Shown here piece by piece: positions 28,363-38,841 of a stretch of 64,000 nt of DNA. Location: the NCBI GenBank assembly GCA_024364735.1, contig JAGFNQ010001114.1, positions 580,617 to 644,616 on the forward strand. Direction: 5' to 3'. The position numbers and the translations under genes were made by a program. The notes under the pieces are model-generated. The model was not told where the DNA came from and searched no databases. It saw only the letters and a program-made list of their open reading frames with translations. The DNA is from Boesenbergia rotunda. Taxonomy: Eukaryota; Streptophyta; Magnoliopsida; Zingiberales; Zingiberaceae. Each line of letters begins with the position of its first letter. The stretch's first letter is position 1.

Positions 28363-31300
28363 CTCTTGACTAGAAACAATACAAAATACAAATTGACACA
28401 TGCATAACCATATCGACTTATTTTTGAATGAATTTACATTTTATACATTCATATAAACAACTTAGAAAGGATGATATTTGAAAATGGGAAATAAGATTAT
28501 GTTCATATTGTTAGGTCGAAATTTCTGTATCCTAATGGCATGCAAGTTATATATAGTCAAGTAATGGATAATTAAAGAATCTCTTCCTAAATTGGTTTTT
28601 CTTATAAGTTTTCTTTCTAAACCATGCATGTATGTAAGGGTCAATGCTTTTATTATATTTCTCTCTCTCTCTCTCTCTCTTTTATTTATTTATTTTTTGA
28701 ATTTCATATCAAATTTGTACTGTTTTAATCAGGAACAGTGATGGTCATATCGAGCAGTATAATATCAAGCATTCTCAGCAAATATATTTTTTAGCACATT
28801 TTATAGTTTTCTCATAGATTAAAAATGTGAACAGTGGAAGATATAAATATACAATAAATTCTTCTTATGCTTAGGCTACCATCCAGATTTAGCCACCTAA
28901 ACTTATGGATAAATACATCTAAAGATGTGCATTGTGCAGAGCTAGCTAAATCTACAAGTCAATATGATGACCAAATATATATAGGCTCTGGGAGGAAAAA
29001 ATCAATAAGAATACTTGAATTTTCACAGATAAATTAGATGTTACAGACAAATTTCAAGCACAAAATGAACATTTAGGACTTTGCAAATGGGGTTAGGAAA
29101 GAAAATAGTTAAACTCCAGTTTCTATTTTGTGAATCATCAGTAATAAATTAAGATATTCTTGCGCCAAAATACATGAAAGTAACTAGAAAATTACCTTTA
29201 ATAACACCAACTTAAATTCAAGGAGCTCATTATATGTTTGTTGCAATTTCTCACTGTTTCTATTCATTTCTAGAAGTTCAACCTCATGTTCGCTCAATCT
29301 TATCTAAAACAAGAGAATATTGATGTTATTAGTATCATTATGATTGTGAAAAACAAAAGATTACAAGACAATAAGTTTACTGAGAAAAGCAACATGCCTC
29401 TAGTTGCTCCAAGTCAATCCCTTCTTCTGAAACAGAATCTGGATAAGTTGTAATGCCGGCCTTGCTTATCTGATCAGCAAAAAACCTTAATTTTCTTGAC
29501 ATTTCACCGCACCTCTTTACCTTTCAGAGTAGAAGAAAATTAATATCAGAGAATATAATGATTGATCTAGATGTACAAAGCCACAACCTACTATAGGCTA
29601 AAGTAGTAAGAAACTGAAGCAAAACTATTAAAAACAATAATAAGATGGTAAATGGAGCAAACAACCATCAGCTATTCAGCACAGCACAGAAAACATAGCT
29701 GTATTTCCTACAGTAGGACTGACAAAAGGAAATGAACTTGTTAATTTTGTCCAAGGAAATGGTAGGACAAAAGGAAGCGGCTATTAAATGTTTCCCTGGC
29801 ACATAAACAGACCTCTTCTAGCCAAATTGGGTAGAAGCAATATTGTGCACAATTTTGAAAGGAAAATCTAGTCAAAATAGCAATAATTATTTTTTGAAAG
29901 CTATTAAATTAATCAATATTTAATAAATAATCAAATTTCTAAATTATTCCTGCCCTATTTTCTTCCTTCCAATGGGATTACAAACTAGGAAAATCATTCC
30001 CTATCCATCCCCTCCAATTTTTTTCCTCAGCTCCTTTCAAACCCTTGTTATTTACCTCCTTGTAGGAAACTGTCCTTTAGATTGCAAAATTCAAACTGAT
30101 CATATGGATGACACCGTTTAAGTTTAAGTTTCCCAATGTACCATTCTATTAAGAAAGATGAACAGATACACAAGCCTCCAAGAGAAGTAGAAATCACATA
30201 AATAGTGTACACAATATTGAAGTGCATCAATCATTTGCACATAGTAATTGCATCTGTAAATCACTGTCTGGAGTTCTAATAGATGCAAAGTGTGAACTAT
30301 CTAACAGATGCAAGGTGCGGACTATGTGAAACTTGCAATATGATGTCTGATAGAGTATTAAGGTGCTGACAAGATCACAACACAGCAGGTAGCAGGGTTA
30401 TTAAGGTGCCTCTTTGGTTAGGTAGAGTATGATATGGCACCAAAAGGGAAATAGACGTGTAATTGTCTTGAAACTAAATCATCCTATTTTAATATAATAG
30501 TTTAGTTACCTTTTAAATGTTGTTGTTCCAGCAATGAACAGTATTGTCAAAATTTTAATCTAGAAAATGCAACACTACTATATCATGACTTTAGCCCTAT
30601 CAAACGTGAATTTTTCAAATATGGAAGAACAAAGGCCTTCCAGCCAAGTAACTAAGATAAATGAAGCAGAAAGCTGGAAAGTTGATAGAAATAACAAATA
30701 ATGTCTTGATCAACTAAGAAAACCTTACTTAGAGTCTGTAGACTTCTATGGCCCAACACCTATGTACCTCTAAGAATTAGAATGTTGACTATGACAGGTT
30801 CTTCTGTTTAACCTAGTATTAAAGTTCAAAAAATCTTTCTATGTTCACCATTTCTGATCCAATTCTAAGTCATTCCAACTGTTTATCTGGATCAATATGC
30901 CAAAAATGTCATATGCTTGTGTGCTTGACTCATCATGTCACTCATGTGAATGACAGCAATAGGTCTCCAAGTGCTGACATTACATTCCTGCCAACTCGTA
31001 ACTAAACCAAATGAATAGTCCAGAACTGTAGGTAACTAGTCAGCTAGTCCTAGGGCAAGCCAATGGCAGCATCTAACAACATCACATTTATTTTAATATT
31101 TCAAACATAACATAATAGGAGATTGATTATATTCTTAACAAATTGGAAATAACCTTTGTTTCATACTACCATCTTGATACAAAATCTCATGTTATGAAAA
31201 AAAATAATAATATAATGATTTGTTTAGATTAAACTCAAAGTTTCATGCTATTACATCTTACTATTCATATTCATTAAGGTCAAGTCGTAATCTTTCTTCT

Positions 31301-33321
31301 TTTTTAAATAAAAAATCATTGGTTCTAAACGTGAGGGAATGCTAGATGTTTGGTAATTTTTCCTCTGATTAGGATGAATGATGTGATTGAAGCAGCTATT
31401 CCCACACATGTTATGCACGCTATGCTTTTACTTAGACTGGTATCACTTAAAGTCACCAACAGTTCAGTTCAACTCCTATGAAATGCAGGGTTACTAGTTA
31501 GATTAAAAGAAACATAAACGAAGTCTAATTAAGTATATACCTGATTAACAAATGTTCGCTGAAAAGGACTTTTCTCTTCGTTCAACTGCACAGAAAAGAG
31601 AGGAATGTTAGTTGAATTATGCAAATAGAGGTTGCAACATTCAGGACTATCTATTAGCAAAGATAATATGAGAATTAGACAATGCTTCAAAATGTCACTG
31701 GATCCATAACTTATGTATGGTTGTTTGCAATGCTAAGATGATTCAATTGAGTAAAATGGCCACTGATGTTGATAGACACATCAACTCAGGTTAATATGTA
31801 TGACATAAGTAAAAAAAATGCAAAGTCTCATGGAGTATATTAAGCAGTATTTGCAATAAAAAAATGCCACACAAGTATATATTTTGGCGTACAATTGCCA
31901 ACACGACATAATATGAAACAGGAAAAATTACACTCTTTTGTAATAAGTGTCACCATCATAGCAAGTGAGAATGTGAGAGTTACCTAAAATTTTGATGTTT
32001 GCAAAAGTCAATAAATCAAGTTGAGGAGTTAACCTAAAGTTATGAAATGTCAAAAGGATATCTTTCCCTACTCTGAATTGCATGGAAGATCAAGCTTGAT
32101 GTCAGTCTCTCTCTCTCAAAAAAAAAAGAGAGTTTGATACTAAAAAATTCTTATTAATTCCGAATTTATTTTTAAATATTTGAAAAAGGGTATGCTTTTA
32201 ATTTTAAATTAATCTAATTGGTAGTAGACTAGTTATTTGTTTGACCCATGATTAAGATTGATCCAGTCATCCAGGTAGCTTGCCACTGATCATGCAGACT
32301 CAATCAAGGAATCCATGTGCCAAGTCTTAGACTTTATGCACAATTATGATTGATTGTTATTGGTTAGAAAGATGGATCACTGTCAAGTTCTAGCCTTGGG
32401 ACTTAGATTCTTATAATGGACGAACCCCACCTTGCCTTTGTTGAACTACAAAGAAGGTCTAGCTCAATTTCAATCTATCATAAATGGATAATGGACACGA
32501 GTATGAAGAGAAATCAGGTTTGACCACCAACTCACAAACAAATAAACGTTGATGAGCATAAGTATCTAGTCATGTTAGAAGATGTGAGAGAAATGCTACT
32601 CAACTAAGTTGATAGGGAGATAGCTTCTTATCAGACAAAAGTATATCTTCATATTATATGTTATCGCAGATCTGCAATGAAAACAGGAGCGGACATGGTT
32701 ATATTACTAATCTCTTCATGATCTTAAAATAGGAATTAGGAACTCTGCTCATGAGTCTTCCACATTCTTAAGAACATAAAACTATCAGAAGTTGTAAAAG
32801 GTAAAAAGGAATAATCAAGTGAAAGCAAATGTTCCGTAAGTTAACTGCATCAAAATTTTAGAACAACAAAATACGAGACCCAAACTGATCGCACTCGACT
32901 ATTGAACAATCTCCGATATTTGCGTTTGCAATCTGACAACTAATGATTCGTCGAGATTTAATTGCATTACAATTGTTTCCCCTTCTCTAGTCGAGTTAGT
33001 CGCGTGGGGAATCTGTGGTGGAAATATATAATATTCAGTACCAAAATCATCAGTGCAAGGAAGGAAAAAAGAAAATAAATTTCAAACGAAAAGTCCAGTC
33101 GAAACAATAGGATATAAGGATAAAGGCAAATGCATCCAGCTAGATTCCGGGAACAGATCTGGAAGGTTAGAGCTGCTCACGTCTTTGAATTGGAGGAGGC
33201 CGAGCTCGCCGAGGTAGGAGACGGCGCGGTGAGCGGATTCGACGGGCATGATGAGTTGCACGAGGCTCATGTCTTCGGATCGAAGGTGATCCATCGGCGG
33301 CAAATCGTCGAAGAATTTCAT
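15043..33321 (-). CDS. VHA-a1: V-type proton ATPase subunit a (VHA-a1 type), 18 exons
   Basis: Complete gene encoding 818 aa. Minus-strand exons: 33321-33181, 31585-31541, 29520-29398, 29303-29196, 27192-27082, 26998-26825, 26602-26465, 25706-25599, 25461-25354, 25225-25077, 24476-24323, 19349-19189, 16972-16766, 16682-16499, 16305-16222, 15825-15629, 15540-15481 and 15247-15043. All joins keep frame. Subunit a forms the membrane half-channels for protons in the V0 sector. Visible hallmarks are PPMDHLRSEDMSLVQLI and YLGELGLLQFKD at the N terminus, FGDWGHG (about residues 428-434), GLIYNEFFSVP, MIFLNSLFGY, SYLRLWALSLAHSEL around residues 723-736 with R726 in the place of the essential proton-channel arginine, and FYHGDGYKFRPFSF near the end. 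The NSEKLQQTYNELLEFKLVL region resembles Arabidopsis VHA-a1 (trans-Golgi/early endosome) more than tonoplast a2/a3. Intron 3 has a GC donor (GAG|GCATGT). The 5-kb intron 11 holds three transposons. Confidence 0.95.
16291..16437 (-). repeat. 52-bp tandem repeat (three copies) overlapping VHA-a exon 15 acceptor
   Basis: The block AATAATATCTGCATACAGAA plus the following CAAGCAAACTTC occurs at about 16298, 16350 and 16402 with a 52-bp period. The left copy overlaps the start of VHA-a exon 15 (16305, minus strand), so the acceptor context TGCAG|ATATTATT is present three times. Only the innermost copy continues into the conserved coding sequence. Confidence 0.9.
17626..17727. repeat. 51-bp tandem duplication in VHA-a intron 12
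   Basis: A block beginning AACAAAGAGAAGTTGCTAAG and ending AAATCTAGCATA is present twice back to back, nearly identical. It is preceded by a short TTA repeat near 17590. It lies wholly in the intron between exons 12 and 13. Confidence 0.88.
19642..19812. mobile_element. Tourist-like (PIF/Harbinger) MITE in VHA-a intron 11
   Basis: Termini GGGGGCGTTTGGT and ACCAAACCCCC are inverted repeats with one extra C in the left arm. TAA flanks both sides (19639-19641 and 19813-19815), the 3-bp TSD of PIF/Harbinger. The interior is a long imperfect palindrome of TTTTC/GAAAA words. Size 171 bp, no coding sequence. Confidence 0.85.
19900..21518 (+). mobile_element. Solo LTR, Angela/BARE-type copia, in VHA-a intron 11
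   Basis: Starts TGTTAGCATTAACCCTAGAG and ends AAGATCCCTACA. It is flanked by a perfect 5-bp duplication GTAAA (19895-19899 and 21519-21523). The length of 1619 bp and the CCTAGAGCCAAT opening resemble the long LTRs of the Angela/BARE lineage of Ty1/copia. Nothing internal remains, so recombination between LTRs most likely removed the body. The small ORFs inside it are not genes. Confidence 0.9.
22011..22830. mobile_element. Mutator-type foldback element in VHA-a intron 11
   Basis: Flanked by an 11-bp direct repeat ACTTAAAAATT (22000-22010 and 22831-22841), the Mutator TSD range. The ends GGCATTTTACTGAACC and GGTTCTGTAAAATGTC are inverted. Each arm extends for more than 200 bp, sharing AAGTTTCGGTATTA, AATACCCCT, CCTCCTTAAT and GTAAATTGAGAG in mirrored order. 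A further copy of the arm's inner part, in the right-arm orientation, lies at about 22315-22465, so the element contains three related segments. No transposase is encoded. Confidence 0.85.
28326..28359. repeat. (AT)n microsatellite
   Basis: Uninterrupted alternating A and T of about 34 bp in VHA-a intron 4. A short (CT)n tract follows at about 28662-28680. Confidence 0.95.
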
Positions 33322-33583
33322 CGCAGCTCGAACCGATGGAATCTATGCAACCACAGAAGGAATGCGGAGATCGAGCAAGCGCGCGTCAGATCTGGGACGA
33401 CGGGTTCCGCTTCTGCTCTCGCCTCATGCGATTCGCAACCGCCATTTGGCGTGGAAGGTTCCGAGCGCGTTCGGAGGTCAAGGAGAAAGCTGTTCCAAGT
33501 TGGGGAAATAAATGAGAACCCAAAATTGCCCTTCAACATCGGAGAAATGGCGAACATATCCACACGAAAAAATATAGGATAGC

Positions 33584-33600
33584 CGAAATTTTATAGGTGG
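33584..33600 (-). promoter_or_regulatory. Possible TATA box of VHA-a
   Basis: The minus strand reads CCTATAAAATTTCGG about 265-275 bp upstream of the VHA-a ATG. If it is used, transcription would start near 33560 and give a 5' UTR of about 240 nt. This is inferred from motif and distance only. Confidence 0.35.
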
Positions 33601-33818
33601 AAAGGAGCATTGGAAGCCCGATAGCCCGAATCCGTTAAGTACATTGGCGCCGTTGACTTTGTTATCGAGATACTTGTTCTTTTAATTGGTTGACGTGAAT
33701 GCAATTAAATATAAATATAAATGAAAAAAACCTTATTGTAGCGTTCAAATTCTTAATATTATTTTAAATTTGATTTTTTTTTAATTCAAACTGTAACATA
33801 GCTACTAAATCCTTATCG

Positions 33819-33853
<35 letters not shown>

Positions 33854-33863
33854 AATAATAATA
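33819..33863. repeat. (GAT)n/(AAT)n microsatellite
   Basis: About ten GAT units followed by AAT units, upstream of the VHA-a promoter region. No gene is seen between 33600 and 34110. Confidence 0.92.
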
Positions 33864-34114
33864 TTGAACTTTTTCTATTTTTAATTTAGTCGAACATACA
33901 ATATCATTCTACTTAGAATTTAATTAAGGATGCTAGGGTAAAATATTATACTAAGTTATATATTCAAACCTCCAAACAAGTAAGATTTTATTTTATCATT
34001 TAAATTAAACCAAACGATATCAAATTATGTTTCATTCCCCATAATTAAGGTTATATAATTAATTGATAATAACATAATCAAGGTTATCCATGCTAACCTA
34101 GAACCAAATGTGTC

Positions 34115-36350
34115 CTTAAGATAAAATTTAATGGCGTAATCGCAAATTTAAAAAAAAATTAAAAAAATGAAAACCTACACAGTCCGACAGGTCCATACAG
34201 CATAGTTCGTATTTTAAAAAATTCTGTTAGGACCAAAAGAAATTTAAATATTTTTCACAATGGTATGTCATTGTCCACTTTGGACTTAAGCATTCATGAT
34301 TTTGGTCTTGGGCTCTACTCAAAAGACCTCATATTAATGGAGATATCTTTCCTTTATAAGCCTATGATCTTTCAACAATCCCCCTCCAAACAAAGGATCA
34401 TAGACCCCTTTAAGCGAAAAATCTTTCCGTTTGATGTCCGATCCTCAACCCACCAGGACTTTCTGCCCCTCATTCCACTCGACCTACTAGGACTTCACCG
34501 CCTAGCCGCAACTAGGACTTCTCTGCCTGGTGTCTGATCATCTTGATCAAGACACGGGAACCCATACTTTCTTTGTTCAAGGCTTAACCCACATGGTTAG
34601 ATCTGGATCATGGCTCTAGCTCGTGCTTCTTCTAACGGTTAGTCCAGTGAAGAACGACCTGACTCTAATACCAATTATTAAAACCAAAAGGAATTTAGAT
34701 ATCTCCATAATGGTATGATATTGTCCATTTTGGGCTTAAGCTCTCATGATTTTGCTCTTGGGCTCTATCCAAAAAGCCTCATACCAATGAAGATATTTTT
34801 CCCTTATAAGTCTATGATCTTTCCCATGTATTTTCAACGTGGAACTATATTTGCAACCTTGCAACTCTAAGAAATTCTATATATAGAGAGGTTTGTTATA
34901 CTAAGGATCTTATCACTCCGTATAGCACTGTTCGTATTTTAAAAAAAATCTATATATATAGGAGTTTGTTATGCTAAAGATTTTATCACACAAACTTCGT
35001 GTAAACCTTAATCATTTTTTTAATTTGGCCACTAAATCCTTAATGTAAAATCATTAACAGTGTAATCACAAACTAAAAAAATAAAGTAAAAAATAAAAAA
35101 AATTGAAAACATGCACAGTCCACACAGGTCCGTACAACAGAGTCTGCATTTTAAAATTTTTCATATATATAGGGGTTTTGAAATGCTAAAGACATTATCA
35201 TGCAAACTCCATTCAAATCTTAATTATTTTTTTAATTTAATTTTTTTATACCTAACATTATAATCGAACCACTAAACCTTCAAGGCAAAATCTTAAACTG
35301 CATAATCACTAACAAAAATAAAGCAAAAAAATCAAAAAATAAAAAACAAAAACCTGACCAGTCCACACAGGTTCATACAACACCGTTCGCATTTTAAAAT
35401 TTTTTATATATATAGGGGTTTGATATGCTAACGATTTTATAACGCAAACTCCATGCAAACATTAACTATTTTTTCAATTTGATTTTTTTTATACTTAACG
35501 TCATAACTCAATCACTAAATCCTTAATGAAAAATCTTAAACGGCATAATCACAAGCTAAAAAAAATAAAACAAAAAATTTAAAAAAAATGAAAACCTGCA
35601 CAGAAGCCCGTACAACACGGTTGACATTTAAAAAAAAATCTATATATATAGGAGTTTGCTATGCTAAAGATTTTATCGTGCAAATTTCATACCAGCCTTA
35701 ATCATTTTTTTGGTTTGAAATTTTTTTATATTTAACATTATAATAAACCCTTAAGATAAAATATTAAATAGTATAATCGTAAGTAAAAAAAATAAAGTAA
35801 AAAAATAAAAAAAATTGTAAACCTGCACAGTCTGCACAGGTCCGTACAATACAGTATGCATTTAAAAAAAATCCATATATATAGGAGTTTGCTATAATCC
35901 TATGTCAACTTATCAGGTAAACTTTATGTAAGTCTTAACTATTTTTCAGTTTATTTTTTTTTAATATTTTATATTATAATCCAATCATTAAATTCTTAAG
36001 ATAAAATCTTAAACGACATAATTATAAATTAAAAAAATAAAATAAAAAATATAAAAAATATATTTGAAAATCTGCACAATTCGCATTAATCTGTACAGCA
36101 TAATCTGTATATGTCCGTACAATACAATCTAAATTTAAAAAACTTTCAAATATATAAGGGTTTGTTAAGTTAAAAATTTTACAATGTAAATTCTGCACAA
36201 ACCTTATTTTTTTTAATTTGAAATTTTTTATACTAATTCTTTAAGGTAAAATTTTAAACTGAAGTAAAAAAATCAAAAAAAAAAAATTGAAGCAAGTCCA
36301 CACAAGTCCATGGCATTCTGTATTTTATGATTAAATAGATGAGATATCCA
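34115..36350. repeat. Tandem array of a ~235-bp AT-rich unit
   Basis: A unit with the landmarks ATATATATAGG(A/G)GTTTG, GCTAAAGATTTTATC, GCAAACTCC, CCTTAA, an A-rich tract and CACAGTCCACACAGGTCCGTA recurs about seven times. The ATATATAGG landmark falls near 34882, 34955, 35163, 35405, 35640, 35870 and 36148. Spacing is mostly 208-241 bp, apart from the first interval of about 73 bp and the last of about 280 bp. Units are diverged from one another by substitutions and A/T-tract length. A TRIM interrupts the left part of the array. No coding potential. Confidence 0.85.
34225..34871 (-). mobile_element. TRIM retrotransposon (copy 2), minus orientation
   Basis: The left LTR (34225 to about 34379) starts TGTTAGGACCAAAAG. 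The right LTR (about 34674-34871) carries the same sequence with ACCAAAAGGAATTTAGATAT and TTATAAGTCTATGATCTTT. Between them are a polypurine-tract complement (ATCCCCCTCC after about 34379) and a primer-site complement (CTCTAATACCA just before about 34674). AATTC flanks both ends. The interior of about 290 bp has no coding capacity, which is the definition of a TRIM. It matches 53681-54326 in reverse orientation. The left LTR is shorter than the right, so part is deleted. Confidence 0.85.
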
Positions 36351-37145
36351 CATCAATTCAATACCGGCTTAAATTCACTTTACAATGAACAATTAAGAAA
36401 TAATTTTTTCTTTTAAAATATTTGTTTTAATAATCATATGAGTACATTTAATTAAGGATAAATTATATATATGCCCCCTCTAATTTATTGTTATTTTATC
36501 TATATTTAATGTTTTGAAGAGCAAATAAATTATTTGGTGGATTGAAGTGGATGTAATGAAAAAAATACTAAATTATAAATGTGTTCATTTTTAATATGCT
36601 TTTTAAAATAATTTATAAAAGATGTTTTTGGGTAGATATACTTAAACCGCGAATTTGGATTAATGGGTTATAAATTGGTAAGTCTCATTGATTCTCAACT
36701 TATTAAATTTTAAAATTTATGATTATAAATGAATTGACCCGTTTATGACATTTATCAGAGGAAAGATGATAATGCTCATTTCGATTAGTATAGTTTAATT
36801 TATCTTCTAATTAGATATTGATAGATAATTTATAAGATATCTTATCTTAATATAGTGATCCTTTATATAGGAGAGATTAAACAATTAACAAAAAAATTAA
36901 TTCCAAAATATGTTGAAGCAATTATACAGTAGATACCAACTTTGTCAATGTGTGAATGCTTAATGAAATGAGTAGTTGAATTACACAATCTATTTAATAG
37001 ATTAAGTAAATTTTATAGGTTATAATGATATTATATCCGCAATAAAATAATTTTTTATAAATCGATTATCCTATTCTTGTGAGCTTATTAATTTTGGAAT
37101 AGACGATTTGATTCTATATTATCCGCCAAGTAAAGCTCACCGCAT
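36351..37145. other. AT-rich spacer
   Basis: No gene or classifiable element seen. Around 36840-36900 there is a segment resembling sequence just right of the solo LTR (38890-38950: TCCTTTATATAGG against TCTTTTGTATAGGGAGG), probably part of an older duplicated repeat. Confidence 0.4.
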
Positions 37146-37434
37146 ATGACTCATCAACCCAATGCTCTTAGGTTAATTGCTCATTAAGAGAAATTCATAC
37201 ATTTATTTGACGAAGTTGAGACTCAATCTTCAGATGTCGAGGAACTTAAGAAAGGTCCCTGCCACTGCATTATTGCCCCTCGTGCTGCAATGACTCGTCA
37301 ACCTAGTACTCTTAGGTCAATCACTAATTCAGATAAATTCATACGTTAATTTGACGAAGTTAAGACTCGATCCTTAGATGTCAAAGAAACTAAGAAAGGA
37401 CCATGTCATTGCATCATTGCCCCTCGGGCTACAA
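37146..37434. repeat. ~145-bp tandem duplication
   Basis: Two adjacent copies, each running from ATGACTC(A/G)TCAACC through TTTGACGAAGTT to ATTGCCCCTCG, with scattered differences. The second copy is followed at once by the TSD of the solo LTR at 37446, so the LTR landed at the array edge. Confidence 0.85.
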
Positions 37435-37445
37435 TGACTCAAATA

Positions 37446-38836
37446 TGTTGGTGCAATCTTGATTAGGTCAGGGTTGACCTAGTTTGACAAAGCTCAGGTG
37501 AGCTTGAGTCAGGTAAGCTCGGGTGAGCTTGAGGTCGTATGTTTTGATGTTTGATAATGATGTTTGAGTGGTCATGATGTGTGAGTCAAGTGGGTCAAGG
37601 TTGACTGGAGGCTTGACTGGAAAAGACCTAGTGGGACTAGGCACACCTAGTGAGACTAGGTCCAGGTAGATCGGGGAGATCGTACGCTGGCAAGGCAAAA
37701 GACCTAGTGGGACTAGGCACACCTAGTGGGACTAGGTGAAGTCCAGGTGGATCGAGGAGATCGTACGCTGGCATGAGAAAAGACCTAGTGGGACTAGGCA
37801 CACCTAGTGGGACTAGGTGAAGTTCAGGTGGATCGGGGAGATCACACGCTGGCATGGGATTAGGCCTAGTGGGACTAGGTGAAGTCCAGCTGGATCGGAG
37901 AGATCGCAGGCTGTCAAGGTGGAAGTCTACCGAGAGACTAGACCTAACTCGAGGGTTAGGTGAATCTGGTTGGGAACCAGGTTAAGTCCGAGCTGGGAGC
38001 TAGGCAGTAGAAATCCAGGTTGGTCAAAGGGGTTGACCGGACACTTGGTAGGGGATCCTAGATTTGTGAAAACAAGTTAGGTTGGACTCAATCGATTGGG
38101 TAATCGATTGGAGAATCGATTAGGGCTGTTTGTGCGAGAGAACAGAAGGTGGCTGAATCGATTGGGTAATCGATTCAACCTTTCCTTAATCGATTGGTCA
38201 ATTGATTAAGGTATCTCTTGATCGATTGGGGTAATCGATCACGGAGGTTGCGCGAGAGAACAGAGAGGCTCTGAATCGATTGGGTAATCGATTCAGGGCT
38301 CTGGTAATCGATTGGCTAATCGATTACGGTTCGAAAACTAGCCGTTGAACGGCTAAATCCTACGTGGTAATCGATTGACTAATCGATTCAGAAACCCTAG
38401 GAGTCGAGTATAAGGGCTTTCGCGCAGGTTTTTGGCCGCACACTTCTTCCTCCTTCCACGCCATTTCAAGAGAAGCTTTGGGGCTTAGTGTTGCTGCACT
38501 TTCAAAGTTCTAGAGGCGATCACAAGCTTGAAGATAGCAAGGAAAGCAAAGTGTGAGCTTATTCATTGTAAATCTTATAAGATTTATATTGTATTTGCTT
38601 TGTTCTTGTTGTATCTTTGTAACAAGCTTGTAAGAGGTTTCTCCACCTCAAGAAGGAGACTTTCATAGTGCATGAGAGTGTGAGGAGAGTGGATCCTTGG
38701 ATCAGTCACCCGACCGGGGTGGATATCAAGTAAATTTTTGTGTTAGCGATTACTTGAAGTCTTCCGCCGCGACAAATCATCTACAAGCGAATCGAAGCTA
38801 ATCACCCCCCCTTTAGCTCGTCTACCGGTCCCAACA
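37446..38836 (+). mobile_element. Solo LTR rich in short palindromes
   Basis: Starts TGTTGGTGCAATC, ends CCGGTCCCAACA, and is flanked by perfect 5-bp duplications AAATA (37441-37445 and 38837-38841). Length 1391 bp with no internal retroelement domains. Inside are about three to four copies of a ~95-bp unit (37627-37920) carrying CCTAGTGGGACTAGG, then about seven AATCGATT pairs (38090-38390). A TATA-like AGTATAAGGG lies at about 38407 in plus orientation. The superfamily is not certain; the TGTTGG...CCAACA ends and size suit copia. Confidence 0.88.
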
Positions 38837-38841
38837 AAATA

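Noticed and set aside
33130..33582. 150-codon plus-strand open frame
   Set aside because: It is antisense to VHA-a exon 1 and its leader. The minus strand encodes the conserved N terminus of subunit a.
34115..36350. CRISPR-like spaced repeats
   Set aside because: The units are ~235 bp, AT-rich and diverged throughout. There are no short conserved repeats with unique spacers, and the DNA is plant nuclear.
37468..37855. Minus-strand repetitive protein frames (PLGVPSPTRS repeats)
   Set aside because: They are the translation of the ~95-bp tandem units inside the solo LTR 37446-38836, with no start or gene context.
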